Made by a program: the position numbers and the translations under genes
Notes under the pieces: generated by a model
The model's database searches: none
Told to the model about the DNA's origin: nothing
Seen by the model: only the letters and a program-made list of their open reading frames with translations
Source: Pontibacter mucosus
GTDB taxonomy: Bacteria; Bacteroidota; Bacteroidia; Cytophagales; Hymenobacteraceae
DNA length: 64,000 nucleotides
NCBI RefSeq assembly: GCF_003054055.1
Contig: NZ_QBKI01000013.1
Span: forward strand, 1 to 64,000
Direction: 5' to 3'
In this document: piece by piece, positions 9,178-17,996 of the stretch
Layout: each line of letters starts with the position of its first letter
How positions within the stretch are numbered: the first letter of the stretch is position 1

Positions 9178-9507
9178 GATTTCCTTAGAATGTGTTGGGC
9201 GCCTACCGGGCTGTAAATGGTTTTGATAATGAACTGTAGCCCCTCTACTGCTGCCTGCCGTTTTCAGCCACGCTACTTTTTGGACCGGGAAGTCAGGCTA
9301 TTTTTGTAACGTGTAGTAAAGGGAAATCATATTATTTATTTACCTTCTATGAATGTGTCCCATCCTTCATTTGGCTGTACAGGCGTGTTTCCATGATTCT
9401 GATGAGCCCTCCATTGGATAGATGGCTACAAAGAATATATAAAAAATATTGCAAATTTTGTAAAAGATGTCATGTACTTCTATTGTACCTTTGCAGCAAC
9501 CGAAATT
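9178..9507 (+). promoter_or_regulatory. Intergenic region with -7 element for the plus-strand Cus operon
   Basis: This stretch separates divergent copA and the Cus operon. TACCTTTG at 9486-9493 matches the TAnnTTTG -7 element and lies 15 bp before the ATG at 9508, implying a very short leader. A TTTG at 9457-9460 is too far upstream (25 bp) to be a standard -33 box. No TGTAACAG repeat pair is present, so this operon may be controlled differently from copA and copZ. Nothing else is recognised. Confidence 0.45.
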
Positions 9508-9942
9508 ATGAAAGCTCTTCACCGGACTATACTGCTAACGCTTACGCTGCTGGTGCTCGTCTCCTCGACTGGCATCTCAGTGGCCATGCATTTGTGCGGC
9601 GGTGAGTTACGCGATCTTTCTTCCTTAGGCACTGCGGCAGATTGCCCCATGGAGCAGCAAAAAGAAAAACTGCCGGCCTGCCATAACCTTCCTGCCTCTG
9701 ATGACGCTGGTTCCGATTGCTGTGACGACCATACCCTGGTTTTTCAGTACGAAGATGCCTCTACACACAGCAATGCCCAGTTTCTTGCTAAGGCCTTAGA
9801 CATCAAATTTGTAGTCGCTTTCCAGGCTATCATCCTTCAGTTCTTCGCTTCGGAGACTGATCTTAAACCAACCTACGCACTCTACAAGTCTCCCCCACTG
9901 GCCCGCGATATTCCGGTGCTTGTGCAATCTTTCCTGCTATAG
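9508..9942 (+). CDS. HYC_CC_PP family protein
   Basis: 144 aa. An N-terminal signal/TM segment (residues 1-25) is followed by MHLCGG, a CC pair (SDCCDD) and a C-terminal PP (KSPPL), the three landmarks that name this Bacteroidota family. The combination of His, three Cys and many Met/Asp suggests an exported metal-binding protein. The family's function is not established, but it commonly sits beside Cu/Ag efflux genes. The start at 9508 is preferred over 9472 because it begins a clean signal sequence and lies downstream of the -7 element. First gene of the Cus operon. Confidence 0.8.
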   Translation: MKALHRTILLTLTLLVLVSSTGISVAMHLCGGELRDLSSLGTAADCPMEQQKEKLPACHNLPASDDAGSDCCDDHTLVFQYEDASTHSNAQFLAKALDIKFVVAFQAIILQFFASETDLKPTYALYKSPPLARDIPVLVQSFLL

Positions 9943-10094
9943 CCTTATATGAACCTGATGCCATGGTATGGCTGGCGTAGCTGTGTCTTCTCCTGAAGAA
10001 AAAGGCTGGTCTTCCTATATGCTCTGGCATCACCTTCTATTTGCCACAAGCCTGTGGCTGCTCAATTTCCTGTTAAGGTTCATTTTTTACTCTC

Positions 10095-11381
10095 ATGATT
10101 GCGAAATTAATATCCCTTTCGCTCCGTAACCGGTATATCGTCCTGCTCATTTCAGCGGCACTATTCGGATGGGGCTTGTATTCCGTGCAGACAAATAAGG
10201 TGGATGCCATCCCGGATTTGTCTGAAAACCAGGTAATCGTTTTTACCGAATGGATGGGCCGCAGCCCCCAGATCATCGAAGATCAGGTCACTTACCCGCT
10301 GGTGACCAACCTGCAGGGTTTGCCCCAGGTAAAGTATGTGCGCGGCAGCTCCATGTTCGGCATGAGCTTTATCTACGTCATCTTTGAAGACGAAACAGAC
10401 GTGTACTGGGCGAGGACCCGTGTGCTGGAACGACTTAACTCTGTCGGCAACATGCTGCCGGAAGGTGTCACCCCTACCCTGGGCCCGGACGGTACCGGCG
10501 TGGGCCATATCCTGTGGTATACCCTGGATGCCCCGGGCATGGACCTGGGGGAGCAGCGCGCCGTTCAGGACTGGTATGTGAAGTTTGCGCTTCAGAACGT
10601 GAAAGGCGTCAGCGAAGTAGCCTCCTTTGGTGGCTTTCAGCAGCAGTACCAGATCACGCTGGATCCCAACAAGCTTACCTACTATAAACTCTCGGTACCG
10701 CAGGTTATCCAGGCCATCCGCGCCAATAACAACGAAGCCGGTGGCCGTAAATTCGAACTATCCGACATCGGCTATATCATCAAAACTACCGGCTACTTAC
10801 AATCTACAGAAGAGATTCAAAACATTGCCATCGCCACCAACAACTCCATACCGGTGCGGGTACGCGATGTGGCATCGGTGCAGATGACGGGCGAAAGCCG
10901 CCTGGGTATTTTCGACGTGAACGGTGAGGGCGAAGCAGTGGGCGGCATTGTGGTGATGCGCTACGGGGAAAATGCAGACGAGGTGATCGACCTGGTGAAG
11001 GTGAAGATGGAAGAGGTCGCCAAAGGCCTTCCCGAAGGCGTGAAGTTCAACATCGTTTACGACCGCAGCGGCCTGATCAACGAATCGGTAGACTCCATCA
11101 AAAAGACCCTGATCGAAGAAATGCTGGTAGCCTCCGTGATCGTGTTCCTGTTCCTCTTCCACTGGCGAAGCGCCCTTGTCATCCTGATTCAGCTGCCGCT
11201 CTCGGTTGCCATTGGCTTTATACTGCTCAACGCCTTCGGTATCTCTTCCAACATCATGTCGCTTACCGGCATCGCCCTATCTATCGGTGTGATAGTGGAC
11301 GATGCCATTGTGATGGTAGAGAACGCCTACCGGCATCTGGCAGACGCACAGAAGGGGAAAGAGTGGGTGGAGGAACAGTAA
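10095..11381 (+). CDS. cusA: CusA-type RND efflux permease, N-terminal half (split gene)
   Basis: 428 aa. It covers TM1 (about 13-31), the first porter loop (EDQVTYPL, YWARTRVLERL) and TM2-TM4, ending just after the relay-type motif VDDAIVMVENAY. A complete heavy-metal RND permease is about 1030-1060 aa. Here the frame stops in the cytosolic loop before TM5, and the rest is a separate ORF from 11533. Between the two lies a 92-bp palindromic element. The second Cus module in this window is cut at the same loop. The two halves could assemble into one permease if both are translated, or the gene may be broken. Substrate Cu+/Ag+ is inferred from neighbours. Confidence 0.85.
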   Translation: MIAKLISLSLRNRYIVLLISAALFGWGLYSVQTNKVDAIPDLSENQVIVFTEWMGRSPQIIEDQVTYPLVTNLQGLPQVKYVRGSSMFGMSFIYVIFEDETDVYWARTRVLERLNSVGNMLPEGVTPTLGPDGTGVGHILWYTLDAPGMDLGEQRAVQDWYVKFALQNVKGVSEVASFGGFQQQYQITLDPNKLTYYKLSVPQVIQAIRANNNEAGGRKFELSDIGYIIKTTGYLQSTEEIQNIAIATNNSIPVRVRDVASVQMTGESRLGIFDVNGEGEAVGGIVVMRYGENADEVIDLVKVKMEEVAKGLPEGVKFNIVYDRSGLINESVDSIKKTLIEEMLVASVIVFLFLFHWRSALVILIQLPLSVAIGFILLNAFGISSNIMSLTGIALSIGVIVDDAIVMVENAYRHLADAQKGKEWVEEQ

Positions 11382-11398
11382 AATAAATGAGCTCAAAC

Positions 11399-11490
11399 TG
11401 TCATTTCGAATGCTCTTGAGGCGAGAGCCGAGGAGAGCCAGCGCACCTGAGAGAAAACTGATTTAGATCTCTCCTGTCGTCGAGATGACA
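11399..11490. repeat. 92-bp imperfect palindromic (REP/MITE-like) element inside split cusA
   Basis: The ends are TGTCATTTCGA (11399-11409) and TCGAGATGACA (11480-11490), inverted repeats with one mismatch in 11. Inside, GGAGAG and CTCTCC can extend the fold. It resembles the small TGTCATTTCGA palindromes scattered in Cytophagales genomes between genes. It contains no ORF and is flanked by the stop of the first cusA half and the start of the second. Confidence 0.65.
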
Positions 11491-11532
11491 AAATAATCAC
11501 TCATTCACTCAATCAATTATTCAAAATTGAAA

Positions 11533-13431
11533 ATGAAATTATCAAACGAAGATAGACTCCGGATCATAGAGAAGGCTGCCAAGCAGGTAGGGCCAAGCGT
11601 GTTCTGGAGTACCGTGATCGTCATCACCTCTTTCCTGCCGGTATTCCTGCTCACGGGCCAGGAAGGAAAGCTTTTTGGCCCATTGGCCTGGACAAAAACC
11701 TTTATCCTTATCGTGGACGCCATCGTGGCCATCACGCTTACGCCTGTGCTCATCTCCTTTTTCCTCAAAGGGAAATTCAAAGATGAGAGCGCCAACCCGA
11801 TCAACCGGGCGCTGGAACGGGTGTACGGACCGGTGCTGAAGTGGTGCCTGAAGTGGCGAAAAACCACCATCGGGGTCAACATTCTGGCTTTGCTGGTTTC
11901 CATCCCCATGCTCTTTAGCCTGGGCACCGAATTTATGCCGCCGCTGGACGAAGGCTCTATCCTGTTCATGCCCGTCACGCTGCCCGATATTTCCAACGCC
12001 GAGGCCAAGCGCATTCTGCAGGTGCAGGACAAGATCATCAAATCCGTACCCGAAGTGGAGAGCGTGTTAGGCAAAGCTGGCCGCGCCAGCACGGCCACCG
12101 ACAACTCCCCGATCAGCATGATCGAAACGATCATCATGCTCAAACCACGGTCGGAATGGCGCGAAGGCGTCACCAAACAGGACATCATCCGGGAACTTGA
12201 CACCAAGCTGCAGATCCCGGGTGTGGTAAACGGATGGACTATGCCCATCATTAACCGCATCAACATGCTGGCTACCGGCATCCGTACCGATGTGGGCGTG
12301 AAAGTGTATGGCCAGAACCTGGATTCCATCGCGTCGGTGTCAGAAAGAGTGCGGACTGCTTTGCGTGACGTCGAAGGCGTAAATGACCTATTCGTAGAGC
12401 CGATCACAGGTGGTAAATACCTGGAAATAGACATCAACCGGGAAGCCATCAGCCGCTATGGCCTGACCGTAGACGACGTGAACATGATCGTGGAATCTGC
12501 CCTGGGCGGCACGCCGATAGGTAATACCATCGAAGGGCGCCAGCGCTTCTCGATTAACGTGCGCCTGGCACAGGAGTACCGCAACAGCGTGGAGCGGATT
12601 GAGCGCATTCCCATACAGACGGCTTCGGCAGGCACTATCCCGCTTGCTTCTGTTGCCACGGTGCGGTTTACCGAAGGGCCTCCGATGATCAACTCCGAGA
12701 ATGCGCAGCTGCGCGGGGCCGTGCTTTTCAACGTGCGCGACCGCGACCTTGGCAGCACCGTGCAGGAGGCAATCGAAAAGATCAATGCCGAAGTAACCGG
12801 CCTGCCCAACGGCTATTACCTGGAATGGAGCGGCCAGTGGGAAAACCAGGTGCGCGCCAACCAGACCCTGCAAATCATTCTTCCGCTGGTGGTCCTCATC
12901 ATCTTCTTTATTCTGTACTTCTCCTTCAACTCCTTAAAAGAAGCCTTCTTCAGCCTGATCACCATCCCGTTTGCCCTGATCGGCGGGGTATTCATTGTCT
13001 ACTTCTACGGCGTGAACCTGTCGGTAGCGGTGGCAGTAGGTTTTATCGCCTTGTTTGGTATGGCCATTGAAACGGGTATGCTGATGGTGGTGTACCTGAA
13101 CGAGGCCATGCACGAGCTGGTGGCACTGAAAGGCAACAGCAGCGAGACGATCACCAAGCAGGACATCCGCGATTACGTGTTTAAAGGAGCGGTCAAGCGC
13201 CTTCGCCCCAAGATCATGACCGTGTCGGTATCGCTGTTCGGCCTGATCCCGGTGCTTTGGGCAACCGGTGTGGGCACTGACGTCATGCTTCCGATCGTGC
13301 TGCCGCTGATCGGAGGCGTCCTTACCTCTTCCATCCACATCCTGCTGGTAACCCCGGTGGTGTTTGAATTGACAAAAGAGTATGAATTAAAGAAGCACGG
13401 TAAACTAGAGATATACGATGTTAAGCATTAA
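11533..13431 (+). CDS. cusA: CusA-type RND efflux permease, C-terminal half (split gene)
   Basis: 632 aa from the ATG at 11533 (a TTG six bases upstream is less likely). It begins with the cytosolic loop (IIEKAAKQVGPSVF), then TM5-TM6, the short amphipathic helix, TM7, the second porter/docking region (LGTEFMPPLDEGS, GVKVYGQN, TEGPPMINSENA) and TM8-TM12. It ends with a normal RND C-terminus. No part of the family core appears missing between this ORF and the 428-aa partner except the loop. CusC starts inside its last codons (14-bp overlap), implying translational coupling downstream. Confidence 0.88.
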   Translation: MKLSNEDRLRIIEKAAKQVGPSVFWSTVIVITSFLPVFLLTGQEGKLFGPLAWTKTFILIVDAIVAITLTPVLISFFLKGKFKDESANPINRALERVYGPVLKWCLKWRKTTIGVNILALLVSIPMLFSLGTEFMPPLDEGSILFMPVTLPDISNAEAKRILQVQDKIIKSVPEVESVLGKAGRASTATDNSPISMIETIIMLKPRSEWREGVTKQDIIRELDTKLQIPGVVNGWTMPIINRINMLATGIRTDVGVKVYGQNLDSIASVSERVRTALRDVEGVNDLFVEPITGGKYLEIDINREAISRYGLTVDDVNMIVESALGGTPIGNTIEGRQRFSINVRLAQEYRNSVERIERIPIQTASAGTIPLASVATVRFTEGPPMINSENAQLRGAVLFNVRDRDLGSTVQEAIEKINAEVTGLPNGYYLEWSGQWENQVRANQTLQIILPLVVLIIFFILYFSFNSLKEAFFSLITIPFALIGGVFIVYFYGVNLSVAVAVGFIALFGMAIETGMLMVVYLNEAMHELVALKGNSSETITKQDIRDYVFKGAVKRLRPKIMTVSVSLFGLIPVLWATGVGTDVMLPIVLPLIGGVLTSSIHILLVTPVVFELTKEYELKKHGKLEIYDVKH

Positions 13432-14677
13432 AAAAATTAATTGGTTGTTTGTGTTTGTGTTGCTGGCTGGCACCCCGGTGCTGGCCCAGCAGCAACATAC
13501 CATCAACTTGGACAGCGTACTGCAGCGCATCAGCGACAATAACCCGATGCTGCAACAGTATAGATACCGCGCAAAAGCCATGGATGCCTACGCTGAAGGC
13601 GCAAAGAGCTGGATGGCGCCCATGGTTGGCGGCGGTATGTTCATGGCTCCCTACCCAGGTGCCGAGATCATGGACGAACGCGATAAAGGCGCTTGGATGA
13701 TATCGGCAGAGCAGGACATTCCGAACCCGGTAAAACAACGCGCCAAAGAAAAATATATGCAGTCGAAAGCGGGCATTGAACAGGCGGCCCGGGACGTGAC
13801 CTTTAACGAACTTCGTGCGCAGGCCAAAACGGCCTACTACAATTGGGTGGTGCTGGAAAAACAGCTTGCTGTGCTCAAAGACAACGAGCGGATCATGGAG
13901 TACATGCTGAAGCTGGCCCGTATCCGCTATCCCTACAATCAGGGTAAGCTAGGGGGCGTTTACAAGGCCGAAGCCAGGCTGCATGAAGTGCAGAACATGC
14001 AGGTGATGACGGCAACCCAGATCGAGCAGCAGAACGTGCAGCTCAACATCCTGATGAACCTGCCCAAGAACCAGCGCTATAAGATTGACACCACAGTCGC
14101 TGCTCCTGCTCCCGCTGTCCTTGCCGTTGATACGACCTTCCTGAGCAGCGCCCGAAGCGACATCCGCCAACTCGACAGAACCATTCAATCCATGCAGCTG
14201 AACGTGGAGATGGAGAAGAAGGAACGCCTGCCGGATTTTATCCTTCGTTTTGACCACATGTACCCGCGCGACAACATGATGCCGCAGCAGTTCACGGCCA
14301 TGGGCATGATATCGATCCCGATCGCGCCCTGGTCGTCGAAGATGTACAAGGCCAACACCAAGGCCATGAACCTGGAGATACAGGCTATGCAGCGTGAGCG
14401 GGAAGCCATGCTTAACGAAGCGCAAGGCATGGCGCGAAACATGGCCCTGGAGCTAAATACAATGCGGGAGCAGGTAGAAAATTACAACGGCAGGATCATC
14501 CCGGCGCTGAAGAAGAACTATGACGTGACCCTGCAGGCCTATGAGCAGAACAGTGAAGAGCTGCCCTTGGTGATCGACGCCTGGGAAGCCCTGAACATGG
14601 CGCAGATGGAGTCTCTCAAACTGCTGCAGTCGCTCTACCAGATGACGGTGAGTTACGAGAAAGAAATAGAGAAATAA
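13418..14677 (+). CDS. cusC: CusC-type outer-membrane efflux protein (TolC family)
   Basis: 419 aa with a signal peptide ending near AQQQ (about residue 24). Two OEP repeats of long alpha-helices are separated by short beta segments; the DNNPMLQQY start and the IPIAPWSSKMYK region are typical of Bacteroidota CusC-like proteins. It would form the trimeric exit duct joined to CusA through the adaptors. The start codon overlaps the end of cusA, as usual for a coupled gene. A paralogue with the same IPIAPWSS motif is encoded at 52838-54091. Confidence 0.9.
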   Translation: MLSIKKINWLFVFVLLAGTPVLAQQQHTINLDSVLQRISDNNPMLQQYRYRAKAMDAYAEGAKSWMAPMVGGGMFMAPYPGAEIMDERDKGAWMISAEQDIPNPVKQRAKEKYMQSKAGIEQAARDVTFNELRAQAKTAYYNWVVLEKQLAVLKDNERIMEYMLKLARIRYPYNQGKLGGVYKAEARLHEVQNMQVMTATQIEQQNVQLNILMNLPKNQRYKIDTTVAAPAPAVLAVDTTFLSSARSDIRQLDRTIQSMQLNVEMEKKERLPDFILRFDHMYPRDNMMPQQFTAMGMISIPIAPWSSKMYKANTKAMNLEIQAMQREREAMLNEAQGMARNMALELNTMREQVENYNGRIIPALKKNYDVTLQAYEQNSEELPLVIDAWEALNMAQMESLKLLQSLYQMTVSYEKEIEK

Positions 14678-14757
14678 ATGGTAAATGCGCGAGTGGGAAG
14701 GAGTGAATTAAAAAAGCTTAGGCACGCACTACCTCCATCACTCATACAAAAATAGAC

Positions 14758-16065
14758 ATGAAACGATACCTGAACATCCTCTTCCTGTTGGTGGCAATCG
14801 CTGTGGCTGCCTGCTCGGTGGAAGAAAAAACACATGCAGAGGGCGAAACGGAGTATACCTGCCCCATGCACCCGCAGATCGTGCAAAATAAGCCTGGCGC
14901 ATGCCCAATCTGCGGCATGGACCTGGTGCCAAAGTCTGTGCACGGGGAGGGAATTGAAATAACCGAAGACCTGGCGTTCCTGCTCAAACCAACCAATACT
15001 ACCGTGGTAGCCAACATCACCACCTCCAAACCAGAGCAGAAATCGGTAGAGTCCGCCGTGCAGATGGACGGTATTATTACCTATGATCCGCGTCGTGTTT
15101 ACTCAGTGCCGGCTCGTGTGGGGGGACGCATCGAGAAGCTGTTTGTCAAATACAATTTCCAGCCGATCCGCAAGGGCCAGAAGCTGATGGAAGTTTACAG
15201 CCCGGACCTGATCACGGCGCAGCGCGAGTTATTGTATCTGGTAAAGTCCGCTCCGGAGGACGAGCAATTGATTGCTTCTGCCAGACAAAAACTGCAGTAC
15301 CTGGGCGCTACCAACGAGCAGATCAACCGCCTTATCCGTAGCGGCGAAGAGAGCTATACTTTCGCACTCTACAGCCCATACGATGGTTATGTAATCGATC
15401 TGAACGCTGCTGCTCCTGAAGCTACGGCAAGTATGGCTCCTGCTCCGGCAGCTAGCTCCGGTGGCGGTATGGACGCCATGGGTGGAAGCAGCGCAGCAAC
15501 TGCTCCATCTACAGCCCCCACGCCCCCAGCCGGACAAGCCATTCAATTACGTGAAGGCATGTACGTAACCGTTGGTCAGCCACTCGTGCGTGTGGTAAAT
15601 GCAGATCAGCTTTGGGCAGAATTTAATGTGCCTGCAGGCGAGATGAAGGCATTGTCAAAAGGAGCCCCAATACAGATCTCGTTCCCGCAATTACCCGGCG
15701 AGAGGCTTGATGCCAAAGTGGATTTCTTTCAGCCTTTCTTTGACGAGGGGGAGAACTTTGCCAAGGTGCGGGTGTACCTGCCAAGCGACAGGAAGCAGGT
15801 GATGGTAGGCCAGTTGGTTAGCGCTGAGGCAACCTATAAAACAGAACCAGCGCTGTGGGTGCCTGCGGCTGCCGTACTCGATATCGGCACCAAGACGGTG
15901 GCCTTCCGGAAGATGAACGGTGTGTTCGAACCGGTAGCCGTCACCACAGGTGCTCGTGCTGGCAAAGAGATCCAGATCACATCCGGCCTGAAACAGACGG
16001 ACACCCTTGCCAGCAACGCACAATTCCTGGTTGACAGCGAAAGCTTTATCAAGGTTAATAATTAA
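14758..16065 (+). CDS. cusB: CusB-type periplasmic adaptor 1 with N-terminal HMBD
   Basis: 435 aa lipoprotein: signal peptide with lipobox ending at C19. A heavy-metal-binding module (YTCPMHP...CPICGMDL, about 38-62) precedes the membrane-fusion-protein core (barrel-sandwich, hairpin, beta-barrel). A ~40-residue Ala/Gly/Ser/Pro/Met stretch (about residues 220-260, with GGGMDAMGG) interrupts the core. Adaptors of this class link CusA to CusC and pass Cu+/Ag+ to CusA through methionines. A second adaptor gene follows only 8 bp later. The same low-complexity insert appears in adaptor 1 of the second module. Confidence 0.88.
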   Translation: MKRYLNILFLLVAIAVAACSVEEKTHAEGETEYTCPMHPQIVQNKPGACPICGMDLVPKSVHGEGIEITEDLAFLLKPTNTTVVANITTSKPEQKSVESAVQMDGIITYDPRRVYSVPARVGGRIEKLFVKYNFQPIRKGQKLMEVYSPDLITAQRELLYLVKSAPEDEQLIASARQKLQYLGATNEQINRLIRSGEESYTFALYSPYDGYVIDLNAAAPEATASMAPAPAASSGGGMDAMGGSSAATAPSTAPTPPAGQAIQLREGMYVTVGQPLVRVVNADQLWAEFNVPAGEMKALSKGAPIQISFPQLPGERLDAKVDFFQPFFDEGENFAKVRVYLPSDRKQVMVGQLVSAEATYKTEPALWVPAAAVLDIGTKTVAFRKMNGVFEPVAVTTGARAGKEIQITSGLKQTDTLASNAQFLVDSESFIKVNN

Positions 16066-16073
16066 AGAGAACC

Positions 16074-17273
16074 ATGAGACGATATTTGAACATACTCTTC
16101 CTGCTGACAGCTATACTTGTAGCTGCCTGTTCGGTGGAAGAAAAAACGCATGCTGATGGCGAATCAGCAACCTATACCTGCCCGATGCACCCGCAGATCG
16201 TTCAGAACAAGCCCGGCACCTGCCCTATCTGCTTTATGGACCTGGTGCCAGTGTCACAAACGGGTAAGGAAAATGGGGAACTGATGCTGAGCCAAAGCCA
16301 GATTGCCCTGGGCAACATCCAGACCAAGCGTGTCAAGTTCGGTTCGGTAGGAAGCAACGCTATCCTTACCGGCAAACTGGTGCTCGACGAAACGCAGACC
16401 GATGTGGTGAGCAGCCGTGCCGCCGGCCGAATTGAGAAACTATACCTGAAAGAAAGCGGCCAGCCCATCCGCAAGGGACAGCCCTTGTACGAGCTTTACT
16501 CGGAAGAGCTGCTGACGCTGCAGCGCGAATACCTGCTGGCGCTTCGGCAAAATCAGGAACTGGGGAAAGAAGCGCCTCGCTTCGCTTCCTTTCTGGAGGC
16601 TGCCAAAAAGAAGCTCCTGCTTTACGGCCTGACAGAGGCACAGATCCAGCGTCTGGCCAGCTCGGGGCAGGTGAGCCCGCGTATCACTTTTGTAGCTCCC
16701 GTTGGCGGTGTGGTAACCGAAGTAGCCGCAGCCGAAGGCCAGTACGTGGCAGAGGGCGGGGTGCTTTACCGCCTGGGCAAGCTCGACAAAATCTGGGTAG
16801 AAGCCGAGCTGTATCCGCAGGAGCTTGAGCGGGTAAAGGAAGGCGACGCGCTGAAAGTCGCGGTCGAGGGCTTCAATCAATCGCCCGTCACCGCAACCGT
16901 GACCTTCATCAGTCCGGAGCTGAAGGCAGCCAGCCAGGTGGCCGTCCTTCGCGCCGAACTGCCTAACCCCAACCAGCTGTACCTGCCGGGCATGCAGGCA
17001 AGCGTTATCCTGCGCAACCCGAGCGGCGGCGCCCTTACGCTGCCAACCGATGCGGTGATCCGGGACAGCAAAGGCAGCCATGTGTGGGTGCAGTCGGGAA
17101 AGGATACCTTCAAAGCCCAAATGGTAAAACTGGGCGTAGAGAGCGCCGACAGCGTGGCCATACTTTCGGGCTTGCAGGAAAACGACAAGGTTGTGGTGAG
17201 CGGAGCCTACCTGTTGTACAGCGAGTTTGTACTTAAAAAGGGCGCTGACCCGATGGCAGGACATCAGCACTAA
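16074..17273 (+). CDS. cusB: CusB-type periplasmic adaptor 2 with N-terminal HMBD
   Basis: 399 aa lipoprotein (lipobox Cys19). The first ~60 residues are nearly the same as in adaptor 1 (RYLNILFLL, CSVEEKTHA, CPMHPQIVQNKPG). In this copy the module reads CPICFMDL, with Phe in place of the usual Gly. The rest is a standard adaptor without the low-complexity insert and is much less similar to adaptor 1. This pattern points to exchange or duplication of only the leader and metal module. Two unlike adaptors beside one permease suggest a mixed adaptor ring, as an inference. Confidence 0.88.
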   Translation: MRRYLNILFLLTAILVAACSVEEKTHADGESATYTCPMHPQIVQNKPGTCPICFMDLVPVSQTGKENGELMLSQSQIALGNIQTKRVKFGSVGSNAILTGKLVLDETQTDVVSSRAAGRIEKLYLKESGQPIRKGQPLYELYSEELLTLQREYLLALRQNQELGKEAPRFASFLEAAKKKLLLYGLTEAQIQRLASSGQVSPRITFVAPVGGVVTEVAAAEGQYVAEGGVLYRLGKLDKIWVEAELYPQELERVKEGDALKVAVEGFNQSPVTATVTFISPELKAASQVAVLRAELPNPNQLYLPGMQASVILRNPSGGALTLPTDAVIRDSKGSHVWVQSGKDTFKAQMVKLGVESADSVAILSGLQENDKVVVSGAYLLYSEFVLKKGADPMAGHQH

Positions 17274-17280
17274 GTATACG

Positions 17281-17409
17281 ATGAAGGAATGTTGCAGAAC
17301 CGGCGATGAACAGCCGCCCAAAAAAAGAAACACATGGTCAAAATGGATCCTGTACCTGGTCATCCTGCTGGCACTGGGATTTGTTATACTTGAACAAATT
17401 ACAAATTAA
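17281..17409 (+). CDS. Small single-pass membrane protein with N-terminal Cys pair
   Basis: 42 aa from the ATG 7 bp after the adaptor 2 stop. It has MKECC at the start, a basic stretch (PPKKR), one TM helix (about 20-38) and a short tail. No family is recognised. Spacing inside the operon (7 bp before, 11 bp after) supports it as a real gene. The CC pair next to a membrane anchor could bind Cu(I), which is inference. Confidence 0.6.
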   Translation: MKECCRTGDEQPPKKRNTWSKWILYLVILLALGFVILEQITN

Positions 17410-17420
17410 TATCCTACGTG

Positions 17421-17885
17421 ATGAAAAAGAACCTATTTTATATGGTTGTGTTTGGCACCTTTACATTGGCCTCCTGTACTTCAGAAAAGGCACCTCATGC
17501 AGAGGCAAGTAGGGCCATTGAAACTACTGCAGAAGCACCGGCTGGCGGTCACAGAAGCCACGTGGCTGCTACCGCTACACCAGCAGCTCCTGCAGACCTG
17601 ATGACCAAAGACGGCCTTCCAAAAGACCTGGTGTGCATGGTGAACAATGCCTACATGGGCAAAAAGCAGTTCCCGGTAGCCTTTGAAGACAAGATGTACT
17701 ATGGCTGCTGCGAAATGTGTGTTAAAACAATCCAAAATGAACGCCAGGTACGTTACGCAACTGATCCGGTAACAGGCCAGGAAGTAGATAAGTCTAAGGC
17801 TTTTATCGCCCTGAAGCCGGGCAGCACCAATGGCGATGTATTATACTTTGCTTCTGAAGAGAACTATAAGAAGTACAAGCAGTAA
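17421..17885 (+). CDS. Cys-rich (TRASH/YHS-like) metal-binding lipoprotein
   Basis: 154 aa. Lipoprotein signal with Cys19, then a His/Ala/Pro-rich linker. A compact C-terminal domain has spaced cysteines: LVCMVN, then YYGCCEMC about 20 residues later, followed by DPVTGQEVDKSKAF and a YFASEEN end. The C-x(~20)-CC-x2-C layout is like TRASH/YHS metal-sensing or trafficking domains. It is likely periplasmic and tethered to the membrane. It is transcribed with the Cus efflux genes, so Cu/Ag is the probable ligand. The ATG at 17421 is preferred to the adjacent GTG. Confidence 0.75.
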   Translation: MKKNLFYMVVFGTFTLASCTSEKAPHAEASRAIETTAEAPAGGHRSHVAATATPAAPADLMTKDGLPKDLVCMVNNAYMGKKQFPVAFEDKMYYGCCEMCVKTIQNERQVRYATDPVTGQEVDKSKAFIALKPGSTNGDVLYFASEENYKKYKQ

Positions 17886-17996
17886 TAAAGCGGAAGTATA
17901 GCGCAGAGCAGGTGTAATGTCTTACCCATTTTTTCTATCCTGCTTTACAACCAATTGAATTCAAATTAAAACTATAACCTATAACTATTGAAACCA

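Noticed and set aside
11517..12449. Long minus-strand open frames opposite cusA
   Set aside because: They mirror a GC-rich gene with clear RND motifs, have no recognisable domain and are biased in composition; shadow frames.
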